From positions 1,531,501 to 1,595,500 of the forward strand of contig NZ_CP022998.1 of assembly GCF_002277895.1 (NCBI RefSeq): a stretch of DNA of 64,000 bases, read 5' to 3'. Below are positions 55,522-63,640 of this stretch, piece by piece (within the stretch, counting starts at the first letter, position 1; each line of letters begins with the position of its first letter). The stretch is from Rhizobium sp. 11515TR. GTDB taxonomy: Bacteria > Pseudomonadota > Alphaproteobacteria > Rhizobiales > Rhizobiaceae. A program made the position numbers and the translations under genes. The notes beneath the pieces were generated by a model. That model saw only the letters and a list, made by a program, of their open reading frames with translations, was not told where the DNA came from and searched no databases.

Positions 55522-55624
55522 GAGGGCCACCTCTTCCTTCGAGGCCTTGCCGCTTGCGCTGACGCTACATCGGCAAAGCACCTCAGGATGAGGTGGAGCG
55601 AATTTTGCCGCCAGACGCCTCGAT

Positions 55625-55690
55625 CAGCCCTCATGGTGAGGAGGCGCTCCTGAGCTTGTCGAAGGGGGCCGTCTCGAACCACGAGGGCGG
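55625..55690. repeat. Short palindromic intergenic repeat, second copy of the 14.6-kb family
   Basis: CCCTCATGGTGAGGAGGCG and CGTCTCGAACCACGAGGG recur at 14621-14720, where the second block is inverted (CCTCGTGCTTCGAGACG). This copy fills part of the gap between ispH and thrB. Confidence 0.6.
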
Positions 55691-55728
55691 GTGGCTGCGG
55701 CAGCTTATATGTATCAAGGGAATAGTTC

Positions 55729-56694
55729 GTGGCCGTTTATACCGATATTACCGAAGACGATTTGAAGTGGTTCCTGACCGAGTATGATGTCGGCGAGTTG
55801 CTCTCCTACAAGGGCATTGCCGAAGGCGTCGAGAATTCGAACTTCCTCTTACATACGAGCCGCGATCCGCTGATCCTGACGCTTTATGAGAAGCGCGTCG
55901 ACAAGGGCGATCTGCCGTTTTTTCTGGGGCTGATGCAGCATCTGGCGAGCCGTGGCCTGTCCTGTGCGCTGCCCTTGCCGCGCCGTGACGGCGCCTTGCT
56001 CGGCCATCTCTCCGGCCGCCCTGCCGCCCTGATCTCCTTCCTCGAGGGTATGTGGCTGCGCAAGCCCGAAGCGCATCATTGCCGCGAAGTCGGCAAGGCA
56101 CTGGCCGCCATGCATATTGCCGGCGAGGGTTTCGAGATCCGTCGCCCGAATGCATTGTCGATCGCGGGCTGGCAGACACTCTGGGAAAAATCCGAGGCAC
56201 GCGCTGACGAAGTTGAAGCCGGCCTGCAGGATGAAATCCGCGGCGAACTCGATTTCCTTGCAAAGCATTGGCCTAAGGGTCTGCCCGAGGGCGTCATCCA
56301 TGCCGATCTTTTCCCGGACAATGTCTTCTTCCTCGGGGACAAGCTCTCTGGCCTCATTGATTTCTATTTCGCCTGCAACGATCAGCTCGCCTACGATGTC
56401 TCAATCTGCCTGAATGCCTGGTGCTTCGAAAAGGATCACGCCTATAATATCACCAAAGGCATGGCGCTGCTGGAGGGCTATCAGAGCGTGCGGCCGCTGA
56501 GCCCTGCCGAAATCGCCGCCCTGCCGACGCTGGCCCGCGGCTCGTCGCTGCGCTTCTTCCTGACGCGCTTCTACGATTGGCTGACGACCCCAGCCGGGGC
56601 AATGGTCACCAAGAAAGACCCGATCGAATATCTGCGCAAACTGCGCTTCCACCGCCAGATCGCTTCATCAGCCGAATACGGGCTGAAGGCATGA
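55729..56694 (+). CDS. thrB: Homoserine kinase (ThrB, APH-fold type)
   Basis: Phosphorylates homoserine for threonine synthesis. This is the rhizobial/pseudomonad type with an aminoglycoside-phosphotransferase fold, unlike the GHMP kinase of E. coli. 321 residues: N-lobe with [16 protein letters not shown] (the nucleotide loop, about 28-43), and a C-lobe with the Brenner motif [14 protein letters not shown] (about 189-202) and [17 protein letters not shown]. The start is GTG 55729 ([16 protein letters not shown]) with AAGGG nine bases upstream. Its stop overlaps the rnhA start. Confidence 0.93.
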   Translation: MAVYTDITEDDLKWFLTEYDVGELLSYKGIAEGVENSNFLLHTSRDPLILTLYEKRVDKGDLPFFLGLMQHLASRGLSCALPLPRRDGALLGHLSGRPAALISFLEGMWLRKPEAHHCREVGKALAAMHIAGEGFEIRRPNALSIAGWQTLWEKSEARADEVEAGLQDEIRGELDFLAKHWPKGLPEGVIHADLFPDNVFFLGDKLSGLIDFYFACNDQLAYDVSICLNAWCFEKDHAYNITKGMALLEGYQSVRPLSPAEIAALPTLARGSSLRFFLTRFYDWLTTPAGAMVTKKDPIEYLRKLRFHRQIASSAEYGLKA

Positions 56695-57131
56695 AGCACG
56701 TCGATATTTTTACGGACGGCGCCTGCTCCGGCAATCCCGGCCCCGGCGGCTGGGGGGCGGTGCTTCGCTATGGCGAGGTGGAAAAGGAACTCTCCGGCGG
56801 CGAGGCGGAGACGACCAACAACCGCATGGAGCTGATGGCGGCGATCTCGGCACTCGGCGCCCTTAAGAGCCCCTGCGAGGTCGATCTCTATACCGACAGC
56901 GTCTACGTCAAGGACGGCATCACCAAGTGGATCTTCGGCTGGAAGAAGAACGGCTGGAAGACCGCAGACAAGAAACCGGTGAAGAATGCCGAGCTCTGGC
57001 AGGCGCTGGACGAGGCCTATAACAGGCATAAGGTGACGCTGCACTGGGTCAAGGGCCATGCGGGACATCCGGAGAATGAGCGCGCCGACGAACTGGCGCG
57101 CAAGGGCATGGAGCCGTTTAAGCGGAAGTAG
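56691..57131 (+). CDS. rnhA: Ribonuclease HI
   Basis: Cuts RNA in RNA-DNA hybrids, clearing R-loops and primers. 146 residues, single domain. Catalytic residues are in [16 protein letters not shown] (D8), NNRMELMAA (E46 region), [11 protein letters not shown] and the late ENERADELA. The basic handle [15 protein letters not shown] is present. The start ATG overlaps the thrB stop by four bases (ATGA), so the two are coupled. Confidence 0.97.
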   Translation: MKHVDIFTDGACSGNPGPGGWGAVLRYGEVEKELSGGEAETTNNRMELMAAISALGALKSPCEVDLYTDSVYVKDGITKWIFGWKKNGWKTADKKPVKNAELWQALDEAYNRHKVTLHWVKGHAGHPENERADELARKGMEPFKRK

Positions 57132-57176
57132 CTCGTCGGCGATAAACTCGGACCAGCCGCGCCGCACAGAACTCGA

Positions 57177-58067
57177 TCACGCTAAGACATGATCGAGCGC
57201 ACTTCTCACGCGCGCCTTTTCGGCTGCGGAGAGCGGCAGAATCGGGCGCGGCGGATCAATCCTGCAAAGATCGAGCGCTTCGGCAATCGCATACATGACG
57301 CGGAAGCTGCCGAACTCTTTGAACAGGCTCCATAACGGTTGGAATTTTCGATCGAGCCGTTCGGCTTCAGCGGCGTCGCCGGCTTGAGCGGCCCGTGTGA
57401 GCGCCAGCGCCTCGGCGGGCAGGAGGCCGCCGACAACGCTGTACCAGGCATCGGCACCGGCGAGCAGCCCGGCCGCTGCTCCCCAATCGCCGCTGTAACC
57501 GATGGCGAAACCTTTTGGCGTTTCCTGGCGCAGACGCCCTATCTCTCCCTCGAAATCGCCTCCTTGCGGCAGAGGCATCTTTATCGCCGCGATATTCGTC
57601 ACCTTTGCCAGGCGGGCAATCAGCCCATCGCTGAATGTGAATTTCGTCGTGCCGGGATTGTTGTAGATGCAGAGCGGCAGTTCGCCGGCTTCCGCGACGG
57701 CTGCGAAGTGCTGATAGACCTCCTCCTCCGTGAGTGGAGTATAAGACACCGGGGCCAGCAGCAGCCCGTCCGCACCGGCCGCCTTGGCATCGCGCGCCAA
57801 TGCCTGCGCTTCGTCGGTCCGCAGCGCTCCGACGCCTACGATGACGGGGAGCCTGCCGCCGACACTTGTCATTGCCGCCTGTACGGCCCGCCGGCGCTCC
57901 TCGGGTGACAGAAAGGCGTAGCCGCCCGTACTGCCGAGCAAACCGATGGAATCAACGCCCGCCAGTTGGATGCGTTCGAGCAGGCGGGCGAGCACTACAA
58001 TATCAACGTGTCCGGAAGCATCGGTCGGGGTAATCGGAAAGGCCGAAAGGCCAGTAAAGAGCGTCAC
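57177..58067 (-). CDS. Dihydrodipicolinate synthase/N-acetylneuraminate lyase-family protein
   Basis: Class I aldolase of the DapA/NanA family, 296 residues, TIM barrel. GLLGSTGGYAFLSPEERRR (about 42-60) is the family's N-terminal loop, where typical DapA has GTTGE. PLCIYNNPGTT carries the conserved Tyr, and NIAAIKMPLPQGGD the Schiff-base Lys. Because the GTTGE motif reads GSTGG and the gene is not in a lysine operon, it is more likely a paralogue with another keto-acid substrate. An ArgO-type exporter lies upstream on the same strand. Confidence 0.88.
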   Translation of the reverse strand: MTLFTGLSAFPITPTDASGHVDIVVLARLLERIQLAGVDSIGLLGSTGGYAFLSPEERRRAVQAAMTSVGGRLPVIVGVGALRTDEAQALARDAKAAGADGLLLAPVSYTPLTEEEVYQHFAAVAEAGELPLCIYNNPGTTKFTFSDGLIARLAKVTNIAAIKMPLPQGGDFEGEIGRLRQETPKGFAIGYSGDWGAAAGLLAGADAWYSVVGGLLPAEALALTRAAQAGDAAEAERLDRKFQPLWSLFKEFGSFRVMYAIAEALDLCRIDPPRPILPLSAAEKARVRSALDHVLA

Positions 58068-58178
58068 GATTGTTCTCCTTCTCTGTCAGGCTCAGACCCG
58101 CGATAGCGCTCGAAAAGCAGAAGCTGAAATCGTCCTACGCTTAGCACCGTGTGACTGTCCATGAATGTAACGCAGAAA

Positions 58179-58787
58179 TCATACTCCACTCAGCAGCTTG
58201 GTGGCGATCATCCACATGGTAAGGGCAATGAGCGTTTCCAGAATGCGCCAGGATGCGGGTTTCGCAAAGATCGGCCTCAGCCACCTCGCGCCAAAGCCGA
58301 GCGAAAAGAAGAACAGGAAAGAACCCGTCATGGCACCCGCCGCAAATGAAGCTTCGTTTCCCGGAAATCGGGTGGAAATCGTGCCAAGCAGCGCGACCGT
58401 GTCTAAGTAGACATGCGGGTTGAGCCAGGTAAGCGCCAGGCACATGGCAAGCGTCTGCCGGAAGCTCGATGCCTTCGCCTCTCCGGCAGCCAGCACCGCG
58501 GTCGAACGAAAGGCGGAATAGAGGCTCTTGGCTCCGTACCAGATCAGGAAGGCCGCTCCTGCATAGCGCATGACAGGATCGAGCCAGGGCAGCAGCGCGG
58601 AGATCTGGCGAAAGCTCGTCACCCCGAGGATGATGAGCGCTGCGTCGGAGAGCGCACATGCAAGGCACACGGCGAATACGTGCTCGTTGCGAAGGCCCTG
58701 ACGCAGGACGAAGGCGTTTTGCGCGCCGATCGCGACAATCAGGCTGAGCCCCATCATCAGGCCCGTCATATAGATCGAAAAATTCAT
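58179..58787 (-). CDS. LysE/ArgO-family amino acid exporter
   Basis: Membrane exporter of basic amino acids, 202 residues and about six helices. The start region FSIYMTGLMMGLSLIVAIGAQNAFVLRQGL is the LysE family hallmark, and ALTWLNPHVYLDTVALLG (about 118-135) the second conserved block. It is divergent from an ArgP/LysG-type LysR regulator with 100 bp between, the standard arrangement for lysine/arginine export control. The substrate is inferred. Confidence 0.92.
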   Translation of the reverse strand: MNFSIYMTGLMMGLSLIVAIGAQNAFVLRQGLRNEHVFAVCLACALSDAALIILGVTSFRQISALLPWLDPVMRYAGAAFLIWYGAKSLYSAFRSTAVLAAGEAKASSFRQTLAMCLALTWLNPHVYLDTVALLGTISTRFPGNEASFAAGAMTGSFLFFFSLGFGARWLRPIFAKPASWRILETLIALTMWMIATKLLSGV

Positions 58788-58887
58788 CCTTGCCGAAGTG
58801 CTCCAAAACCGATGAGCATTTCCGGTATCGGCATATGAAGATTTAGGCTACTTAATGTTGTTAATCCAGATTAAGAAAAACTAAGCC

Positions 58888-59787
58888 ATGCTCGACTATT
58901 CCGCTCTCCGTGCCGTTTCCATGGTCGTCCAGACCGGCAGCTTCGAAAAGGCGGCAGCCATTCTCAACGTCACGCCTTCGGCCGTCTCGCAGCGGGTGAA
59001 GCAGCTTGAAGAACGCCTGGGCATCGTCCTGATCGTCAGGGGCAATCCCTGTACTGCGACGGAAAAGGGCGAATGGCTCTGCCGCCATATGGAGAATGTC
59101 GGCATGCTCGAAAACGAGCTGTTTGGGCGCCTGCCGGCGCTCGTCGATCCCGACGAGCCCAAGCAAAGGGTCACGCTTCACATTGCCACGAATGCCGACA
59201 GTCTCGGGACGTGGTTCGTGGAAGCCATATCCAGCTTTGCCAAAAATTCCCCTTACCTGCTGAATATCGCTGTCGATGACCAGGATCATACCGCAGAATG
59301 GCTGCAGCGCGGCCGGGTTATCGCTGCGGTCACCGCCTCGGAAAAACCGATCCAGGGATGCCGGCGCATGTCCCTCGGCGCGCTCCGCTACCATGCGACG
59401 GCAAGCCCCAATTTCATCGCCCGGCATTTTTCGCAGGGCGTGACCCCGGAAGCGATCCAGAATGCGCCAGCCTTGACCTTCAACCAGAAGGACAGGCTTC
59501 AAAGCCGGTGGATCCGCCAGACATTCGGAGAGGATTTTGCCTATCCGAGCCATTGGCTGCCGTCGACTCAAGGCTTCGTCGATGCCAGCCTTGCAGGCAT
59601 GGGATGGGGAATGAATCCCATCCAGCTTGTGCGGGAGCATCTGGAAGCCGGGCGCTTGGTCGAACTGATCCCGGACACGCCGTTGGACATTCCATTATAT
59701 TGGCAGGTGAACCGTCTCGCCGCCGACCGGCTTGCGGAATTGACACGCGAAATCACTGCGGCAGCCAAAGCTCATCTGTCGGTGTGA
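58888..59787 (+). CDS. LysR-family regulator ArgP/LysG
   Basis: 299 residues. The N-terminal winged HTH is in LRAVSMVVQTGSFEKAAAILNVTPSAVSQRVKQLEERLG (about 7-45, read in parts), followed by a periplasmic-binding-protein-like effector domain. ArgP/LysG family members activate the divergent argO/lysE exporter when lysine or arginine is high. VLIVRGNPCTATEKGEWL and the ending of the sensor resemble that branch. The start is ATG 58888. The 58848-58875 region contains three TTAA words that may be part of its operator. Confidence 0.92.
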   Translation: MLDYSALRAVSMVVQTGSFEKAAAILNVTPSAVSQRVKQLEERLGIVLIVRGNPCTATEKGEWLCRHMENVGMLENELFGRLPALVDPDEPKQRVTLHIATNADSLGTWFVEAISSFAKNSPYLLNIAVDDQDHTAEWLQRGRVIAAVTASEKPIQGCRRMSLGALRYHATASPNFIARHFSQGVTPEAIQNAPALTFNQKDRLQSRWIRQTFGEDFAYPSHWLPSTQGFVDASLAGMGWGMNPIQLVREHLEAGRLVELIPDTPLDIPLYWQVNRLAADRLAELTREITAAAKAHLSV

Positions 59788-59910
59788 GCTATTTTTCCAG
59801 CTAACACGTCGCCATTCGCCTCGCTACCGGAATGCAATGTTCGCGAATTGGTGCCTTGCCCAGCTGCCCTTTCCCTCTATGCTGCCGCCGACTTCCAGGG
59901 AGATTGCCTT

Positions 59911-60219
59911 ATGATCCTGCATTGCGTTTTTCTTAGACTTAAATCCGCCCTGACACAGGACGACAAGAGGGCGCTCTTCGACGCCGTCGTCGCCTTGCAA
60001 AAGGTCATTCCAGGCATTGTTGATGTGAAATTTGGGCCAAACGTCTCGCCCGAGGGCCTGCATGGCGGTTTCGCCGATGGATTTGTCGTCACCTTCGAGA
60101 GTGTCGAAGCGCGCGATGCCTATCTGGTGCATCCCGATCACGTCGCCGTCGGCGAACGCATCGTTTCATCCACGGACGGCGGTCTGGCCGGCCTGATGGT
60201 CTTCGACTTCAACATTTAA
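59911..60219 (+). CDS. Dabb-family stress-responsive barrel protein
   Basis: 102 residues of the dimeric alpha-beta barrel (Dabb, stress-responsive A/B barrel) fold: ILHCVFLRLKSALTQDD, IPGIVDVKFGPNVSPEG, FVVTFESVEARDAYLVHPDH (about 68-87). Members are found in bacteria and plants and their function is mostly unknown. The start ATG 59911 has AGGGAGA upstream; the longer GTG frame is not needed. It is terminated by a strong hairpin and convergent with the zinc transporter operon. Confidence 0.88.
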   Translation: MILHCVFLRLKSALTQDDKRALFDAVVALQKVIPGIVDVKFGPNVSPEGLHGGFADGFVVTFESVEARDAYLVHPDHVAVGERIVSSTDGGLAGLMVFDFNI

Positions 60220-60227
60220 GCGGTGTG

Positions 60228-60256
60228 GTCGCAGGCAGTCTATGCCTGCGACTTTC
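60228..60256 (+). terminator. Hairpin terminator between Dabb and the zinc operon
   Basis: GTCGCAGGCA (60228-60237) and TGCCTGCGAC (60243-60252) form a perfect 10-bp stem with loop GTCTA, then TTTC. It lies between convergent genes, so it may serve both. Confidence 0.8.
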
Positions 60257-60267
60257 TCATTGAGCGA

Positions 60268-61170
60268 TCAGCTCGACTTCGCCATCGCTGCGGCGAGTTG
60301 ATCAACGTTATAACGGAACATTTTTTCGTAAGTCGAAGCCGGTCCGTTGGCCTTTGACAGCGATTCGACATAGAGCTCACCGCCAGGCTCGGCGCCGGTT
60401 GCCTTGGCGACCTGCTTGACGAGGCGCGGATCGTTCGAGTTTTCGAAGAAATAGGTCTTCACATGCTCGGTCTTGATCTGCTCGATCAGCTTGGCAACGT
60501 CGGCAGCCGATGCTTCCGTTTCCGTGGAGACGCCGAGCGGCGAGAGGAAGCTGACCTTGTATTCGCGGCCGAAATAGCCAAAGGCGTCATGGCTGGTCAG
60601 CACCTTGCGGCGATCGTCCGGAATCTTGTCGAATTTGCTGTGCGCGTATGTGTCGAGTTCGGTCAGGACCTTCGTGTAGCGCTCGGCGTTGGCCTTGAAA
60701 TCGGCGGCGTCTGCCGGATCGGCCGCGGACAGAGTCTTTTCTATATTGGCGACCCAGATTTTCACATTGACCGGGCTGTTCCAGACATGCGGATCGGTGA
60801 CCGTCTTGCCGTCGTCGACCATGGTGCGGGTGTTGATGCCCTCGGAGGTGACAACAGGCGTTCCCTTGTAGCCGGAAGCGGTAATCAGCCGGTCCATCCA
60901 GCCTTCCAGGCCTTCGCCGCTGACGAAGACGACCTTGGCGGCATTCAGCGTCTTGGCATCGGCCGGCGAGGGCTCGAATTCATGGGGGTCGCCGTTCGGG
61001 CCGACGAGGCTCGACACCTTCACATGGTCACCGCCGACATGCTTGACGATATCGGCAAGCACGGTGAAGGACGCCACCACATTGAGGGTTTCGGCAGAAG
61101 CCGGCGCGGCGGCGCCGAAGGCTACAAAGGCTGCCGCAGCGGCTGAGAGGAGCAGTCTCTGTGTGTTCAT
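60268..61170 (-). CDS. Zinc ABC transporter substrate-binding protein (TroA/AztC-like)
   Basis: Cluster A-I solute-binding protein that captures a divalent metal in the periplasm. 300 residues with a signal peptide (NTQRLLLSAAAAAFVAFGAAAPASA). The likely metal ligands are H63 (DPHEFEP), H128 (DPHVWNSP), H194 (TSHDAFGYF) and an acidic residue in FENSNDPRL. Three His as in TroA favour zinc over manganese (Mn members have Glu at the third place). There is no His-rich loop like ZnuA's. It is the last gene of the operon, 19 bp after the permease. Confidence 0.92.
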   Translation of the reverse strand: MNTQRLLLSAAAAAFVAFGAAAPASAETLNVVASFTVLADIVKHVGGDHVKVSSLVGPNGDPHEFEPSPADAKTLNAAKVVFVSGEGLEGWMDRLITASGYKGTPVVTSEGINTRTMVDDGKTVTDPHVWNSPVNVKIWVANIEKTLSAADPADAADFKANAERYTKVLTELDTYAHSKFDKIPDDRRKVLTSHDAFGYFGREYKVSFLSPLGVSTETEASAADVAKLIEQIKTEHVKTYFFENSNDPRLVKQVAKATGAEPGGELYVESLSKANGPASTYEKMFRYNVDQLAAAMAKSS

Positions 61171-61189
61171 GCGAGTCTCCTTGTTCGGA

Positions 61190-62062
61190 TTAGCCCCGGA
61201 GATGGGGACGGGGGAAGAACCGCCGGGCAAGGCCCGAGGGTGCGAAGAGAATGGAGAAGCCGTAGACCAGGCTGGCGGTGATGATGATCGTCGGGCCGGA
61301 GGCGAATTCGAGGTGATAGGAAGCGATGAGGCCAATATAGCCTGATACCGTCGCCGTACCCGTGGCGATTATCATCATGGCAGGCAGGCTGCGCGACCAT
61401 AGCTGCGCCACGGCGGCCGGCAGCATCATCAGCCCGACGGCCATCAGCGTACCGAGCGCCTGGAAGCTGGCGACGAGATTGAGCACGACCAGCAGCAGGA
61501 ACAGGAAGTGATAAAGCGGTCCGCGCCCGCCGACGGCACGCAGGAAACCCGGATCGAAGCATTCCATGACGAGCGGTCGGTAGATGACGGCGAGCGCCAG
61601 CAGCGTCACCGTCGTGATCGTACCGATCTGGTAGAGGGCAGGCGCGTCGATTGCGAGAATGGTGCCGAAGAGCACATGCAGCAGATCGATGTTGGAGCCA
61701 CGCAACGACACGATGAGGACGCCAAGCGCCAGCGAGGTCAGGTAGAAGCTCGCAAAGCTCGCATCCTCCTGCAGCACGGTCGCGCGGCTGACGAGGCCGG
61801 ATAGCAGCGCCACCGAAAGGCCAGCCACGAGCCCGCCAAGCCCCATCGCGGTCAGCGACAGCGAGCCGGCGATAAGATAACCGATGGCGGCGCCGGGCAG
61901 AACGGCATGGCTCATGGCATCGCCCATCAGGCTCATGCGCCGGAGCATCAGAAAGACGCCGATCGGGCCGGAGCCGAGGCCGAGGCAGACGCAGGCAATC
62001 AGCGCGCGCCGCATGAAACCGTAATCCGCAAAGGGCGCGAGGAAGATGTCGTAGACGGTCAT
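61190..62062 (-). CDS. Zinc ABC transporter permease (ZnuB/TroD family)
   Basis: Inner-membrane permease of the metal-specific ABC-3 family, 290 residues with about eight to nine helices. LMLRRMSLMGDAMSHAVLPGAAIGYL (near 37-62, read in parts) is the conserved ABC-3 N-terminal block. MAVGLMMLPAAVAQLWSRSL forms the coupling region. The start overlaps the ATPase stop (62059-62062). It works with the downstream substrate-binding protein and the upstream ATPase. Confidence 0.95.
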   Translation of the reverse strand: MTVYDIFLAPFADYGFMRRALIACVCLGLGSGPIGVFLMLRRMSLMGDAMSHAVLPGAAIGYLIAGSLSLTAMGLGGLVAGLSVALLSGLVSRATVLQEDASFASFYLTSLALGVLIVSLRGSNIDLLHVLFGTILAIDAPALYQIGTITTVTLLALAVIYRPLVMECFDPGFLRAVGGRGPLYHFLFLLLVVLNLVASFQALGTLMAVGLMMLPAAVAQLWSRSLPAMMIIATGTATVSGYIGLIASYHLEFASGPTIIITASLVYGFSILFAPSGLARRFFPRPHLRG

Positions 62063-62841
62063 TCGGCCGGCTCCCGCTTTGCGAGCGCGCCACTCTCATG
62101 CTCTTCTTCCGGCAGGCATGCTTCGGCCTCCTCATCCCAGCGCTCGGCCATTGCGCGCGCCTTGATGAGATTGGTTGGGCTCATGACATCCTCCGTCCTG
62201 CCCCATCCCACGAGTTCGCGGGCGATCAGCAGTGTTTCGGGAAAATAGCTTCGCACCTGCTCGAAATCGTGCAGCACGGCGATGACCGTGCGTCCCTCCC
62301 GGTTCCATCGCAGTACGAGGTCGAGAAGATCGCGTGTCGTGCGCTGATCGATGGCGGTGAAGGGTTCATCCAGCAGAATGACGCGGGCATCCTGCAGCAG
62401 CAGCCGCGCGAACAGCACGCGCTGGAACTGCCCAGCCGAAAGCGAGCCAATATGCCGCCGTTCGAAACCCGAGAGCCCGACGATGCCAAGCGCCTCGCGC
62501 GCCCGCTCGGCATCCTCTAGGGAGAACCGGCCAAAGGCGCCGGCATTCTTCCAGGCACCGAGCATGACGGTATCGGCAACCGAAATCGGAAAGCGTCTGA
62601 CGATATCGGCCGCTTGCGGCAGATAGCCGAAATCGTCGCGCGTCAGCGCCCCTCGATCGATCGAACCTTCCGCCAGCCGCAGTTCTCCGACGATTGCCTT
62701 GAGCAGCGTCGACTTGCCGGCACCGTTCGGCCCGGCAATCGCCGTGAGGCTGCCGGCGGCAAAGCCGCCCGAGAGATGGTGTACGGCTGGATGACGTTCA
62801 TAGGTAACGGTGAGATTGTTGAGGCGGATCAAGTCGTTCAT
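62059..62841 (-). CDS. Zinc ABC transporter ATPase (ZnuC/TroB family)
   Basis: ABC ATPase of 260 residues: Walker A GPNGAGKST, Q-loop region YLPQAADIVRRFP, signature LSAGQFQRVLFARLLL, Walker B VILLDEPFTAID, and the switch His in VLHDFEQV. The start ATG at 62841 overlaps the stop of the 42-residue membrane protein gene (ATGA), which argues against the longer frame to 62874. It is the second gene of a minus-strand operon whose promoter region contains a Zur-like palindrome. Confidence 0.95.
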   Translation of the reverse strand: MNDLIRLNNLTVTYERHPAVHHLSGGFAAGSLTAIAGPNGAGKSTLLKAIVGELRLAEGSIDRGALTRDDFGYLPQAADIVRRFPISVADTVMLGAWKNAGAFGRFSLEDAERAREALGIVGLSGFERRHIGSLSAGQFQRVLFARLLLQDARVILLDEPFTAIDQRTTRDLLDLVLRWNREGRTVIAVLHDFEQVRSYFPETLLIARELVGWGRTEDVMSPTNLIKARAMAERWDEEAEACLPEEEHESGALAKREPAE

Positions 62842-62966
62842 GCCAAAGCCACCGCCCAGCCGATAGACGCCCAAAGCACTGCAATACCGACCGCCACATA
62901 GGCAAGGCGCATCAGGGCCGAGCGCCCCATGAGGGACGACGCGAAGGGATCACGATCAAAAGGCAT
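62838..62966 (-). CDS. Small single-helix membrane protein heading the zinc ABC operon (42 aa)
   Basis: An unannotated-length gene of 42 codons. Its stop (TGA) overlaps the ATPase start as ATGA, and its start lies only 17 bp downstream of a Zur-like palindrome. The sequence begins MPFDRDPFASSLMGRSALMR, then a hydrophobic helix (about residues 21-42, LAYVAVGIAVLWASIGWAVA). The charge pattern (basic near residue 15-20) predicts one inner-membrane segment. The spacing and overlap support translation. A weak CCCCTGA precedes the ATG, so its own ribosome site is poor. Function unknown; perhaps a transporter accessory. Confidence 0.72.
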   Translation of the reverse strand: MPFDRDPFASSLMGRSALMRLAYVAVGIAVLWASIGWAVALA

Positions 62967-62982
62967 TCAGGGGCTTTCAATT

Positions 62983-62999
62983 ATGTAATAACATTACAT
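62983..62999. promoter_or_regulatory. Zur-like palindrome upstream of the zinc operon
   Basis: ATGTAATAACATTACAT is a perfect 7-3-7 inverted repeat, resembling alphaproteobacterial Zur boxes (TGTAAT...ATTACA halves). It lies just ahead of the operon that starts with the 42-aa gene. Zur represses zinc uptake when zinc is sufficient. No zur gene is in the window. Confidence 0.65.
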
Positions 63000-63183
63000 G
63001 TAGTAGCCGATGAAATGCGGCGAAAAAGAGGCAGGCGGTGAACTGCCACGAATTTGCGGTGAACAAGGCTGGAATATTTACCGGCGTTAATGTCCGCGCC
63101 TTATCGCCGCGACGCTCATCGCCAGTTGTATTTTCACGCGATATCGGGTGACAAAGTTTACAAGACGAGGAGGAGAGGATGTT

Positions 63184-63561
63184 ATGAAGCTGAGGCTTGA
63201 GCTGTTTGTCGCCGATGTGGCGGCATCGATAGAATTCTATCGACGGGCACTGAACTTCCAGGTGGTTGGCGAGACAAGCGAACAATACACAATGCTCTCG
63301 AATGGCGAGGCTATCATTTCCGTCAACAAGCGGGAGGCTCTTGGGCCTGATCATCCACTCCGAGCTGGCAATGGCGAACGACCAGGCCTTGGTGTCGAAA
63401 TCGTGCTGAGCGCTGGGGATGTGGAAAGTTTTTATGACGCCGCCAGAACCTGCGGCCATACGATATCGGAGCTTGCCTTACAGCCATGGGGGTTGCGCGA
63501 TTTCCGTATCGTAGATCCGGATGGCTATTATATCCGGGTAACAAGCAGACAAAAGGAATAA
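63184..63561 (+). CDS. VOC-family glyoxalase/bleomycin-resistance-like protein
   Basis: 125 residues. The first beta-alpha unit is RLELFVADVAASIEFYRRALNFQVV, followed by SNGEAIISVNKREA and the closing WGLRDFRIVDPDGYYIRVT. These are the standard stretches of bleomycin-resistance/glyoxalase-type VOC proteins. The Glu in the final strand (FRIVDPDGYYI) is not obvious, so metal binding is uncertain. The start ATG 63184 has GAGGAGAGGA upstream; the open frame from 63148 starts with a GTG. It is transcribed divergently from the zinc operon, across the Zur-like site. Confidence 0.84.
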   Translation: MKLRLELFVADVAASIEFYRRALNFQVVGETSEQYTMLSNGEAIISVNKREALGPDHPLRAGNGERPGLGVEIVLSAGDVESFYDAARTCGHTISELALQPWGLRDFRIVDPDGYYIRVTSRQKE

Positions 63562-63591
63562 AGAGGGGCTAAGGTCCTTCCACGGCCAAAC

Positions 63592-63624
63592 GAAAGGCCG
63601 GACGCAGGGGGCGTCCAGCCTTTC
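63592..63624. terminator. Hairpin between VOC gene and peroxiredoxin gene
   Basis: GAAAGGCCGGACGC (63592-63605) pairs with GCGTCCAGCCTTTC (63611-63624) with one mismatch. It lies between two convergent genes and may end both. Confidence 0.75.
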
Positions 63625-63640
63625 CTGATCTATCAAAACC

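Noticed and set aside
58852..58874. CtrA sites in the ArgO/ArgP gap
   Set aside because: Three TTAA words are present but spaced 9 and 10 bp apart, not the required 11; they fit an A/T-rich operator better.
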